In this document: positions 16,801 through 25,464 of the stretch, one piece after another
Layout of the letters: the number at the start of each line of letters is the position of its first letter
Numbering within the stretch: the first letter of the stretch is position 1
Translations under genes and position numbers: made by a program
Notes under the pieces: generated by a model
What the model was told of the DNA's origin: nothing
Database searches by the model: none
Seen by the model: only the letters and a program-made list of their open reading frames with translations
NCBI RefSeq assembly: GCF_028885415.1
Contig: NZ_CP118527.1
Coordinates: 5,890,001-5,954,000, forward strand
DNA length: 64,000 nucleotides
From: Streptomyces coeruleorubidus
GTDB taxonomy: Bacteria > Actinomycetota > Actinomycetes > Streptomycetales > Streptomycetaceae
Direction: 5' to 3'

Positions 16801-17855
16801 GACTGACCAGCCTCGTCACCCCCGACGGAACGACCTGGCGCTACACCTACGATCCCCTTGGACGCCGGATATCCAAGGAGCGCCTGGACTCGTCCGGAGA
16901 AGTTGCAGAGGCCGTCTTCTTCGTCTGGGACGGCACTCGGCTGGCGGAGGAGATACGCGACTCCGGGTCCGGTAACCGCACCACCATCACCTGGGAGTAC
17001 TCGCCCGACAGTCACCGCGCGATAGCCCAAAGCCGTAGTGAGTGGCTTCGCGATGCGCCGCAGGACGAGGTTGACCGGAGATTCCGTCTCATAGTGAGCG
17101 ATCTCGCGGGAAGCCCGCTGGAGATGCTCTCGCCGGACGGCGGGACGACCTGGAAGAACAGATCGCAGCTGTGGGGCGCGCAAGAAAGTGCGCAGACGCC
17201 GGAAGAAGACTGCCGTCTTCGATTCCCCGGCCAGTACTTCGATGCCGAGAGCGAACTCCACTACAACTTCTTCCGCTATTACGATCCGCACTCGGCCCGG
17301 TACGTCTCGCCCGACCCGCTGGGGCTCACGGCTGGTCCGGACCACTACGCGTACGTGGTCAACCCCCTGGTCTGGTCCGACCCCCTGGGGCTCCAGTCCT
17401 GTCCCACCTTCAAGGGGCTCGCCTGGCTGACCGAAAAGATGCTGAAGCGTCCCTCGTTCAAGTATCAGCGCGTCGTGTCCGGCGTGGACTACGAACAAAT
17501 TTGGAAGCTCTCCGACGGCCGCGCGGTGCACATGGACGGCGGCCCCACGAACGGCTGGATCATGGAAGCCAAGTTCACGGGAGGACGTGAGAGCGAGTGG
17601 GCCAAGTCCGCCTACAATCCAGAAAGCTCTCTCTGCAACGAGAAGAAGATCACCGACCAGGCTGCCAAGCTTCTGCAAATGAATGAGGAGCTGGGTGGAA
17701 AGGGCGTGCGTTATGCTATTTCGAATGAGGCGGGCGCGGCCCATTTCCGCGAAGTGCTCGGCACTCATTTCCCGGAAGCAATGGCAAATGGTACGCTGGC
17801 GGTCTTTCATGTGCCCGGCAATGGTATGAGCGGAATGAGTAAATGGTTGACGTAA
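13200..17855 (+). CDS. Rhs/YD-repeat polymorphic toxin with WXG100-like N-terminus and PD-(D/E)XK-type nuclease tip
   Basis: A 1551-residue modular toxin. Residues 1-130 are helical with a WxG-like WAG at 59-61, suggesting ESX/type VII-related export. Coiled charged helices (about 130-225) and a hydrophobic span (about 240-282, VVVAVVGIVAMIIGGPILGA) follow, then a DUF6531-like region with GDPIDMVTGEM (from about 360), long YD repeats (about 550-1335) and the RHS core with FDAESELHYNFFRYYDPHSA. The core ends at DPLGL, near residue 1397. The last ~150 residues are the toxin: VHMDGGPTNGWIMEAKF gives a D-(x)n-ExK signature of restriction-endonuclease fold nucleases, then a Gln/helix region. The toxin tip has lower GC than the body. 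The next gene overlaps by 13 bp and is the likely immunity gene. Confidence 0.9.
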   Translation: MAGHRPADWHVLDLDKDPTPGDPQRVRTLAKQLHDFADDVSDALRLVKGMAGEGTLLEWAGKSADVFKEDFADVPKNLKKLKKSYEMCGDALADFWPKLERAQSLADKALIKGREARDNLSSAQSRLTSADSWVTRAGKEADKCKDDPTGSKNAEKPDEAKVRAATRDVQHAKSAQSKAQSDVSDAQDALAAAKKMAEDARKMREEAAREAKSKIDEASDAGIQNRSWWEEVGDWFTDNWDTIVAVCKVVVAVVGIVAMIIGGPILGAIVLIAALVVLADTLYKYSKGQASLWDVGLAALDCIPGMKGLTTLGGLAKGLKAFGKVGLKGMAQGVKGLGRSLRGGAGNLVKRAKALAGRCPGGDPIDMVTGEMLMYDTDVELPGILSLVLKRAHISTYREGRWFGRSWASTLDERVELDDQGVLFAAEDGMILAYPVPHPGEPTMPLEGPRWPLAWDGPQHGTLRIHDPALGVTRHFAAVREPLPDMPYTLALSAITDRNDNRIDIDRSADGTPTAVRHSGGYHVEIETTDGLVTCLRLRSRAADDGTTTLLRYAYSSDRNLTEIYNSSGLPFRFEYDDHARILSWTDRNGSWYRFTYDSEDRCVAGQGADGFLNCDIAYDPGQRRTTYTNSLGHALRYEYNEFLQLVRVTDPLGRHETLEWDRHGRLLKQIDPVGRETAYTYDEAGNVTSITGPDGRRATAEYNQWHLPVVTVGGDGAVRTYAYDERGNRTSVVEPQGAETRFSYGPGGALTAITDPLGSTMSMVTNAAGLPVRVTSATGAVVEYSRDAFGRIDTVTDPLVGVTRISWTPEGRRRERVAADGSVESWTWDPEGNVLVHTDAAGATTRSAYTHFDLLVSRTDPAGATLRFDHDTELRLTAVTNTYGMTWSYTYDAAGQLVAEQDFDGRSLTYVHDEVGRLVRQVNGAGETVEYLRDVIGNVVEKRVGDSTTVFRYDDAGLLKEALSPGARLAFKHDDYGRVTEETVNGRTSTFRYDLAGRRTTRLTPSGALSIWSYAPDGLPQELAAFDHSLRFAHDSAGRETEVRLDKALSVRQAWDAMHRMRKQTVLRGGTADHAVPRTTFVDRRYVHGAAGPVETIDSQEGRKLYELDAKGRTTGIRAESWTESYAYDSGGRLVSSHREQGEGPGDESSRRYEYSGNRVTRAGRTSYAYDAQGRVVRRTRRTLSGLRKSWTYTWNADDRLTSLVTPDGTTWRYTYDPLGRRISKERLDSSGEVAEAVFFVWDGTRLAEEIRDSGSGNRTTITWEYSPDSHRAIAQSRSEWLRDAPQDEVDRRFRLIVSDLAGSPLEMLSPDGGTTWKNRSQLWGAQESAQTPEEDCRLRFPGQYFDAESELHYNFFRYYDPHSARYVSPDPLGLTAGPDHYAYVVNPLVWSDPLGLQSCPTFKGLAWLTEKMLKRPSFKYQRVVSGVDYEQIWKLSDGRAVHMDGGPTNGWIMEAKFTGGRESEWAKSAYNPESSLCNEKKITDQAAKLLQMNEELGGKGVRYAISNEAGAAHFREVLGTHFPEAMANGTLAVFHVPGNGMSGMSKWLT

Positions 17856-18355
17856 GCGCGGAATTGGGTCAGCTGTCCGAACTCGACGAACTCACCGGTC
17901 CGGCGGCAGCCGCCGTCCTCGACGCCTCGGGCTGGGAAGGCGAGCGCAGGAATCCGGCGAAGGAATGGGCGACGACGTGGCGTCGCGACGACGCGCACGC
18001 CTGGATCCAGGGCGACGGTCCGGTAGAGGTGGAGTTCACTCTCTGGTACCGCGAGGTCGAGGACGAATGGCCGGACCCGGACACCTACATCGACGACTTG
18101 TACGAGGCCGCTTCCGCCGAGCTCCCTCGTGTTGTCGCCCAGTTGGAATCCGGAGCGCTCGGGGCGCGACTCGAGACCGTCGACGAGGACCTGACAGGCG
18201 GGGCGGACTACATCGACCACACCGCGTGGCGGATCTCGGACAAGGTCCTCCTGGCAGGCGTCAAGCATGACGACACCGAGACGCCCGTTCAGCTGGTTGT
18301 CGTGGTGCGTGAATACAGCGCGGGCGAGCAGAACGACGAGGGGGAGTGGCTCTGA
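17843..18355 (+). CDS. Probable cognate immunity protein for the first Rhs toxin
   Basis: A 170-residue acidic soluble protein. The ATG at 17843 lies inside the end of rhs (13-bp overlap), the position and coupling expected of the immunity gene for the toxin tip. The sequence has mixed strand/helix (AWIQGDGPVEVEFTLWYRE, DDLYEAASAELPRVVAQLES, LAGVKHDDTETPVQLVVVVR). I do not recognise the family. Acidity would suit a nuclease inhibitor. Function is inferred from position only. Confidence 0.65.
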   Translation: MVDVSAELGQLSELDELTGPAAAAVLDASGWEGERRNPAKEWATTWRRDDAHAWIQGDGPVEVEFTLWYREVEDEWPDPDTYIDDLYEAASAELPRVVAQLESGALGARLETVDEDLTGGADYIDHTAWRISDKVLLAGVKHDDTETPVQLVVVVREYSAGEQNDEGEWL

Positions 18356-18389
18356 CGCACCCCCATGGGCGTCATACGGCGGATCCGCA

Positions 18390-19361
18390 GTGGGTGACGG
18401 CTACACGCGGGGCTGGTCCCCGCGGACCGAAGAAATGCTGCGCCGCGCAGGTTGGCGCCCCGGCCGTTCGGTTCCGACAGGCACCTGGGAGTCGATCCTG
18501 CGCGAGCGTGGGTCCTTCGTGACCCACGATGCCGCGCGCCGGTTCCTCTCCGAATTCGGGGCTCTGGTGACGTACGGCTGGCCCGCCGACACGATCACCA
18601 CGTCGTCGGCAATCCGTTTCGATCCCCTGAAGGCCGGTTGGCAGGACGAGCGGTTCGCGTGGGCGAGCCGGGAAGCGGGGGCATCCCTCTATCCCGTTGG
18701 CACGGCCGACCAAGGTGCCAGCTTCCTCGGCCTCACCGAGGACGGGGCGCTCCACCTCGTAAGAGACCGCGTGGAACTGCTGGCCGAGACCACCGACCGG
18801 GCGCTGGACCGCCTGGTCGAGGCGCAGGCGGCCCGGTCTGCCCTCTGGACGCCCGGAGTACCAGCGGCCGAGCACCGTTTCTGGCGGCGACTGCACACCG
18901 TGGAGACCGGCCCGGACGCCGGGCTGCGCTGGCCCGAGGAGACGGACCGGGTACTGCGGGCCGGCGGCTGGTTTCCGGGCCGGTCGGTTCCCACGGAGAC
19001 CTGGGAGAGCATCCTTCTGCAGACCGGCGAGTTCGAGATACACGACGCGGCACGGCGCTTCCTGGCGGAGTTCGGCGCCGTGGGCGTGTCCTACCGCGAG
19101 CCGTGGGACTCGATGCCGTGGATGGGGTTCTCGCTGGACCCGCTGCTCGCGATCTGGGACGCGGAGATCATCGACGACCTCGCAGAGCAGGCCGGCGTCG
19201 ATCTTTACCCCATCGGCATGCGCGACCGGGGGAACCAGCACCTGGCCATGTCGGAGGACGGCTCGGTCTACGCAGGCATGGACAGCGTCTGGCTGCTCGC
19301 CCCGACACCCGACGAGGCATTGCAGAAGCTCACCAGCAGGATCCAGCCGACAGCTATGTGA
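18390..19361 (+). CDS. Tandem SUKH-3 immunity protein
   Basis: A 323-residue protein built of two SUKH-3 domains. The first repeats at about 8-160 (TEEMLRRAGWRPGRSVPTGT, then DAARRFLSEFGALVTYG, then GASLYPVGTADQGASFLG). The second repeats at about 175-320 (TDRVLRAGGWFPGRSVPTET, DAARRFLAEFGAVGVSYR, GVDLYPIGMRDRGNQHLAMS). GTG at 18390 is chosen because an upstream in-frame ATG would lie within the preceding gene and lacks domain sequence. SUKH-3 proteins neutralise toxin domains of polymorphic systems. Two fused domains could cover two toxins. A decayed single-domain relative lies at 26629-27010. Confidence 0.85.
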   Translation: MGDGYTRGWSPRTEEMLRRAGWRPGRSVPTGTWESILRERGSFVTHDAARRFLSEFGALVTYGWPADTITTSSAIRFDPLKAGWQDERFAWASREAGASLYPVGTADQGASFLGLTEDGALHLVRDRVELLAETTDRALDRLVEAQAARSALWTPGVPAAEHRFWRRLHTVETGPDAGLRWPEETDRVLRAGGWFPGRSVPTETWESILLQTGEFEIHDAARRFLAEFGAVGVSYREPWDSMPWMGFSLDPLLAIWDAEIIDDLAEQAGVDLYPIGMRDRGNQHLAMSEDGSVYAGMDSVWLLAPTPDEALQKLTSRIQPTAM

Positions 19362-19943
19362 CGCCCGGCTGCTGCTCGCTGCCGAAGCCCGATCAGCGGG
19401 GGGTACGCGATCATCGCCTCCGAGCGCCCCTCAGGCACGCGCTGGCGTTCGTGCCGTTTCGCAAGGTGCGACCGCGGTTGAAGTGGCGTGGGCGCTTTTG
19501 ACTGTGTGGAGCAGGCTGGAGGGCTGGTGGCCGCGGCCCGAGGACGGGGTAGCGGATGCCGCGGGCCTTGCGCTGGCGCCGCGCATAGGGCGATTCGTGC
19601 TTGCTGTCGCCTGACTAGTTCTGGATGTGTCCGTGTTCTCCGGTTGCACAGTCATCCGCGTCCGCCCCCTGCCACATGTGTCAGCGCCTGGGGAAGTCTA
19701 GATGCGTCCTGAGCACGGGGGCGGGTTGTTCGCATACCGCCTGGAACGGATGACATGCCTGGAGGGGCGAGGTCAGCGTTTGCGGGTTCGGGTTCGGGTT
19801 CGCAGGTCGGACCTCCAGTGAGGACCGCCTGCCGACCTTCCGGCTGGTCTTCCTTGCCGATCTTTCATCGAATGGTTGTGCGCTGTAAGTTCACGTGTGC
19901 ATACGGTTGTTGACGTTGGTGTGCTCGTGACGGGGGTTGCGGT
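19362..19943 (+). pseudogene. Gene-free 582 bp with a second decayed copy of the ~150-residue family
   Basis: No intact gene is visible. 19394-19575 carries remnants of the family seen at 12512-12980: the 15-mer CAGCGGGGGGTACGC, then LAFVPFRK and an in-frame-broken match to KLEGWW/EDA of the other copies (nucleotides CTGGAGGGCTGGTGGC). Stops and indels break it. The rest up to 19875 shows no coding sense. The last 68 bp are the shared rhs leader. A fragment this eroded was probably carried in with an earlier rhs duplication. Confidence 0.6.
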
Positions 19944-20581
19944 ATGGCGGGGCACAGGCCTTCGGACTGGCATGTCCTGGACTTGGACAAGGATCCGACC
20001 CCTGGTGATCCGCAGCGGGTGCGCACGCTCGCGAAGCAGTTGCATGACTTCGCTGATGACGTCTCCGATGCGCTGCGTCTGGTCAAGGGCATGGCGGGGG
20101 AGGGCACGCTTCTTGAGTGGGCGGGCAAGTCGGCGGACGTCTTCAAGGAGGACTTCGCGGATGTCCCGAAGAACCTCAAAAAGCTGAAGAAGTCCTACGA
20201 GATGTGCGGGGACGCGCTGGCGGACTTCTGGCCGAAGCTGGAGCGCGCCCAGTCACTCGCCGACAAGGCTCTGGTCAAGGGCCGTGAGGCCCGGGACAAC
20301 CTCTCTACGGCTCAGTCCCGTCTGACTTCGGCGGACTCGTGGGTGACGCGGGCCGGCAAGGAGGCGGACAAGTACAAGGACGATCCGACGGGCAGTAAGT
20401 CGGATGCGGACAAGCCGGATGAGGCGAAGGTCCGCGCGGCGACGCGGGATGTGCAGCATGCCAAGTCGGCGCAGTCGAAGGCACAGTCGGATGTCTCGGA
20501 TGCGCAGGACGCCTTGGCGGCGGCGAAGAAGATGGCCGCGGACGCGCGCAAGATGCGTGATGAGGCGGCTCGTGAGGCTAA
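19876..20581 (+). repeat. Long direct repeat, copy 2 (promoter and 5' part of second rhs)
   Basis: Nearly identical to 13132-13834, with the same leader starting at TTGTGC and the same 68-bp spacing to ATG 19944. The repeat is interrupted at 20581 by the IS element and resumes at 21489. Long direct repeats in the same orientation about 6.7 kb apart can recombine. Confidence 0.9.
19944..20581 (+). pseudogene. Second rhs gene, 5' fragment cut off by an IS element
   Basis: 212 codons encode the same WXG100-like N-terminus as the first rhs gene (MAGHRPSDWHVLDLDKDPTP, LEWAGKSADVF at about 57-67, DLVKGREARD-type helices). Reading continues into the IS for 16 codons and stops at 20628-20630. The product would be a 228-residue N-terminal domain ending in IS-derived residues. 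It could still be made and exported by itself, but it has no toxin. Excising the IS and one TAA copy rejoins it in frame to 21489. Confidence 0.9.
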
Positions 20582-21485
20582 GGGCTCCTTGCAGAATGAT
20601 CTTCTTGTGGCACGGTGGAGAAGTATGTGATCCCGTGCGTGCTCCTTGGGGGTGACCCTGGTGCGGCGCAAGCCGTGGGAGGTCAGTGACGAGCTGTGGG
20701 CGGTGATCGAGCCGCTGCTGCCGAAGCATGAACGGCGGTTCCGGCACCCGGGGCGCAAGCGGATCGATGACCGCAAAACGCTGCAGGGTGTGCTGTTCGT
20801 CCTCTACACCGGAATCCAATGGGAGTACCTGCCGCAGGAGTTGGGGTTCGGTTCCGGTCCTACCTGCTGGCGGCGGCTGGCCGAATGGCAGGAGGCCGGG
20901 GTGTGGGAGGAACTCCAGCGGGTGCTGCTGGACCGGCTGCGGGCGGCAGACCGCCTGGACTTCTCCCGCGTCACCGTTGACGCCTCGCACGTGCAGGCCA
21001 AGCGGGGGCGAAGCAGCCCAAAAGTCGGCCCGAGCCCGGTTGACCGTGCACGGCCGGGCTCGAAGCACCACGTGTTGACCGACGCGCACGGCACCCCGCT
21101 GCGGGTGTCGTTGACGGGCGGGCACCGAAACGACGTCACCCAGCTCCTTCCGCTGGTCGACGGCCTGCCGCCGGTGCGGGGCAAGCGGGGCCGGCCCCGG
21201 CGCAAGCCCCGCACCTTGTATGCCGACCGTGGCTACGACCACGACATCTACCGCCGTCGGCTACGTGAGCGTGGCATCGTCCCGAAGATCGCCCGGCGCG
21301 GTCAGGCGCATGGCTCCGGCTTGGGCCGTGTGCGGTGGGTTGCCGAGTCCGCCATCGCCTGGCTCCACGGCCCTCGCCGCTTACGCACCCGCTGGGACGC
21401 CCGAGACGACATGCACGACGCCTTCCTGCAGCTCGCCCACTGCATGACCCTCGCCCGCAAGCACCCAGCATTCTGAAAGGACCCC
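20582..21485 (+). mobile_element. IS5-family insertion sequence inside the second rhs gene (904 bp)
   Basis: The 17-bp terminal repeats are GGGCTCCTTGCAGAATG at 20582-20598 and the reverse complement GGGGTCCTTTCAGAATG at 21469-21485, matching at 15 of 17 bases. TAA is duplicated at 20579-20581 and 21486-21488. The single ORF is a transposase with a DDE triad. A short TNA target duplication fits the IS427 group of IS5. The element lies in the same direction as rhs. Confidence 0.95.
20661..21476 (+). CDS. IS5-family (IS427-type) DDE transposase
   Basis: About 271 residues from GTG at 20661 (TTG 20646 and GTG 20652 are other options). An N-terminal DUF4096-like region (RRKPWEVSDELWAVIEPLLP, GIQWEYLPQELGFGSGPTCW) precedes the catalytic core: TVDASHVQ (first Asp), YADRGYDHD (second Asp) and ESAIAWLHGPRRLRTRW (Glu with the spaced Arg-Arg-Leu typical of IS5). 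All three acidic residues are present, so the enzyme looks intact. It is the only gene of the IS and stops inside the right end. Confidence 0.95.
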   Translation: MRRKPWEVSDELWAVIEPLLPKHERRFRHPGRKRIDDRKTLQGVLFVLYTGIQWEYLPQELGFGSGPTCWRRLAEWQEAGVWEELQRVLLDRLRAADRLDFSRVTVDASHVQAKRGRSSPKVGPSPVDRARPGSKHHVLTDAHGTPLRVSLTGGHRNDVTQLLPLVDGLPPVRGKRGRPRRKPRTLYADRGYDHDIYRRRLRERGIVPKIARRGQAHGSGLGRVRWVAESAIAWLHGPRRLRTRWDARDDMHDAFLQLAHCMTLARKHPAF

Positions 21486-21488
21486 TAA

Positions 21489-24400
21489 GTCGAAGATCGA
21501 CGAGGCTTCGGATGCGGGTATTCAGAATCGGTCGTGGTGGGAGGAGGTCGGCGACTGGTTCGTCGACAACTGGGACACGATCGTCGCGGTGTGCAAGGTC
21601 GTCGTGGCGGTCGTCGGGATCGTGGCGATGATCATCGGGGGGCCGATCCTGGCCGCGATCGTGGTGGTAGCGGGACTCGTCGTCCTTGCCGACACGCTCT
21701 ACAAGTACTCCAAAGGCCAAGCCGGGTTGCTGGATGTGGCCTTCGCCGCGATGGACTGCATACCCGGCATGAAGGGCCTGACCACCCTCGGCAAACTCGC
21801 AAAGGGCATGAAGGCGCTGGGCAAGGGCGGTCTCAAGGCCATGGCCAAGGGGCTCAAGAGCGGTCTGCGCAGAGAGGCGGACGACGCCCTGGCCAAGAGT
21901 AAACCGGCGGAGGGCCGGTGCAAGGGTGGCGACCCGGTCGACATGGTCTCCGGCGAGATGCTGATGGAGCACACCGATGTCGAGCTGCCAGGTCTCCTGC
22001 CGCTGATCGTGCGCCGCACCCATCTGTCGACCTACGCCTCGGGGCAGTGGTTCGGTCCCTCCTGGGCCTCGACACTGGACGAGCGACTGGAACTCGACAG
22101 CGGGGGCGCCCTGTTCGCCGCTGAGGACGGGATGGTGCTCCTCTATCCGGTCCCCGCCCCCGGGGAGTCGGTAGTCCCACTCGAAGGACCCCGCTGGCCC
22201 CTCGACTGGGACGGCGAGCCCGGCTCCCCGATCCGCATCACCGACCCGGCCACAGGGCGCACCCGTCACTTCACGTCGACCGTCCAACCGCCGCCCACTG
22301 CAGAGGTTTTCACTCTCCCTCTCGCCGCAGTGACCGACCGCAACGGGCACCGGATAGACATCGACCGCGATGAGCGTGGTGTCCCGATAGCCGTCCGCCA
22401 CTCGGGCGGCTACCACCTGCACGTGGTCACCGACGGCGCCCGCATCACCCAGCTGCGACTGCGTGACCCGCAGGCCGGAGCCGACGGGGTCACACTGCTG
22501 CGTTACGGCTACAACTCCGACGGGCACCTCGCCGAGATCTACAACTCGAGCGACCTGCCCTACCGGCTCACCTATGACGATCGGGGACGTGTCACTTCGT
22601 GGACCGACCGCAAGGGATCCTGGTATCGCTACACCTACGACGACCAGGACAGGTGCATACGAGGTGAGGGGGCAGAGGGCTTCCTCAACTGCGCCATTTC
22701 CTATGACACCGATGCCCGCGAGACTCGCTACACGAATGCCCTCGGGCACACAACGGTCCACCGGTACAACGAGTTCCTGCAACGTACGGAAATGATCGAT
22801 CCGTCGGGCCAAGCGGTTCGCACGGAGTGGGACCGATACAACCGGCCGCTGTCCTATACGGACGCGCTGGGCCATACCACCACTTTTGAGTACGACTCGC
22901 GCGGCAACCTCGTGGCCGTCACGCGTCCCGATGGTCTCCGAACGACGGCTGACTACGACGATCTCGATCTTCCCATTCGTCTGGTCGAGGCGGACGGGGC
23001 CCTGTGGGAGCAGTCTTTCGACAGGTGTGGAAACAGGCTGAAGATCGTCGACCCATCGGGAAACTCACGCCAGTACAGCTACGACGAGCAAGGGCGTACC
23101 ACCGCGGTCACCGATGTCCTCGGTCATGTGACCCGTATCGAGTGCAATGCAGCCGGACTCTCGGTCCGAGAGACCGACGCTCTCGGACACACGACCCACG
23201 CTGAACGCGACGCCTTCGGCCGCGTGGTGAGGGTCGTCGATGCCGAAGGTCGGGTCGAGGTCATGGGGTGGACTGTCGAGGGGCAGCCGGCGTGGCGACT
23301 CGCTGCCGACGGTTCCCGGGAAAGCTGGGAATGGGACGGCGAAGGAGATCTGGTCGCCCACACGGACCAGCTCGGCAGGCGGTCCCTCATCGAGACCGGC
23401 CCCTTCCACCAGCCGACCAGCCGCATCGACCGCAGCGGCAGCGAGTACCGGTTCACGTATGACTCCGAAGTGAACCTGACCGAGGTCATCAACCCTCGGG
23501 GCCAGGTTTGGAAGTACCTGTACGACTCCACCAACCGCCTGATCGCCGAAACTGATTTCGAAGGGCGCTCGCTCACCTACTCCTACGATGCGGCCGGCCG
23601 CCTGGCTCGTCGTACGGATGGCGACGGCCAGGAGACCATCTTCCTGCGCGACGAACTCGGCAGGATGGTCGAACAGCACACGGGCGACCAGGTGTCGCGC
23701 TTCACCTACGACCCGGCCGGGCGGCTGGTTCGAGCGGTGAGCGACACAAGCACCCTGGAGTGTGCCTACAACTCCTCGGGACGCTTGGTGCGCGAGGTAC
23801 TGGACGGTGCTGAGACGACCTACGCCTATGACGCGCTGGGCCGTCGAACGGCACGCCGCACGCCCAGCGGAATCACCTCGACTTGGAGCTATGACGCTGT
23901 TGGCCGCCCTGCCTCCCTGCAAGCGGGAGGGCAGACGGTCACCTTCGGTTTCGACGCCCTCGGACGGGAGCGGATCCGGAAGTTCGGGTCGTTCGCCTCA
24001 CTCACTCAGACTTGGGACGAGCGCGGGCACTTGGTCGGACAGGAGCTACGCGGTACCGGAAGCCGCGGCCGAGAGCTCCTGCAGAATCGCACTTACTCCT
24101 ACAGGCCGGATGGTCTGCTCTCCGGAATCAGCGAACTCACCACGGGACAGCGCAGGTTCGCCCTCGACGCAGTTGGCCGCGTCACAGCGGTACACGCGCG
24201 GGACTGGACGGAGAACTACGCATACGACGCTCTCGGTAACATCCAAGAGTCGACCGCGCCCTCTTCGGGGGATCGTCCGACCACGCGTGAGTACGCCGGG
24301 ACGCGGCTTCGTCGATCCGGCCGTACCAGCTACGAGTACGACCAGCGGGGGCGGCCCGTCCGTGCCGTCAAGCGGCTCCTGAACGGGCAGAAGCGCGTTG

Positions 24401-25452
24401 CCACCTACGCCTGGGACGCGCAGGACAGGCTCACCGCTGCTGTCACGCCAGACGGCGACCACTGGCGCTACCGCTACGACCCCACGGGACGGCGCCGCGC
24501 CAAGGTGCGGTTGGGGGCAGACGGCACGGTGGTCGAGGAAACGCGGTTCACCTGGGACGGCACTCGCCTCGCCGAGCAGATCAACAGCTGTGGAGAAGCG
24601 ACTACTTGGGACTACTTTTCCGGCACGCATCGCCCGCTGACGCAGATACATCGAGGGGCGGACGGCGTCCGATTCAACGGCGTGGTCACGGACACAGTCG
24701 GAGCTCCCACGGAACTCGTCGACGCCGAGGGCGCCGTGGCGTGGCATCGCAGGACCGAGCTGTGGGGCCGAGAGCTGGAGCAACGCCCAGCGAATGTGGG
24801 CTCCGACACGCCGACCGACTGCCCACTGCGGTTCCCCGGCCAGTACGCCGACGCCGAGACCGGCTGGAACTACAACCACGCCCGTTACTACGACCCCGAC
24901 AACGGCCGCTATCTCACCCCCGACCCGTTGGGTCTTGCCCCGCAGCCGAATCACTACGGATACGTCCCGAACCCCTTCTGCTTCATCGATCCGCTCGGCC
25001 TGGCGCAGCCACGCGGCGGAAACGGAAGGTGGGTACGGGATCCCGATGCCCCGGAGACCCGCCACAACCGATCTTCGGAATACCCTCACAAGTACTGGGA
25101 CGAGACGCACGAGGACATGGTCACCCGGTTCACCGACGAGGGCCGTGCAGCGGGTGGTTGGCCTCTCGATCAGAATGGTAACCGCATTCCACGGGATCAG
25201 CTCACATGGCGAAACAATGCGGGCGAAGTAATTCCGGCGGATTCGAGGATCCTTACCTACGACCACAATCCGCGAGTTGTCGAACACTGGAATGAGACGG
25301 GTTACAATACGAATTATCCGGAACGTGAGGCTTGGTACAATGACACGACCGATATGGAGCCCATGACGCGGGCGGACAATGGCCGGGATGGTGCGCGCGC
25401 CCCCAGGTACCGTCAGGACACCGGGCCCAACTATTCATGCAAGGGCGCATAA
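21489..25452 (+). CDS. Second Rhs toxin, 3' fragment with HNH/Endo VII-like tip
   Basis: The rest of the disrupted rhs gene. The first plausible start is GTG 21589, which would give a 1287-residue protein missing the WXG-like head and starting in the hydrophobic span (CKVVVAVVGIVAMIIGGPIL). The DUF6531-like region (GDPVDMVSGEM), YD repeats and RHS core (YADAETGWNYNHARYYDPD, DPLGL) follow. The tip (last ~145 residues, low GC, Asn/Tyr rich) contains RILTYDHNPRVVEHWN and TDMEPMTRADNGRDGA, resembling HNH/Endo VII (GH-E type) nuclease toxins. The tip differs fully from the first Rhs. Without its head it may not be exported, so the tip is perhaps silent or a reservoir. Immunity genes follow. Confidence 0.85.
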
Positions 25453-25464
25453 GGGGAGGTCAAC

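Noticed and set aside
14850..17200. Repeated sequence in rhs as a possible CRISPR or VNTR array
   Set aside because: These are degenerate YD protein repeats with variable spacing; no identical 25-40 bp repeats with unique spacers occur in the window.
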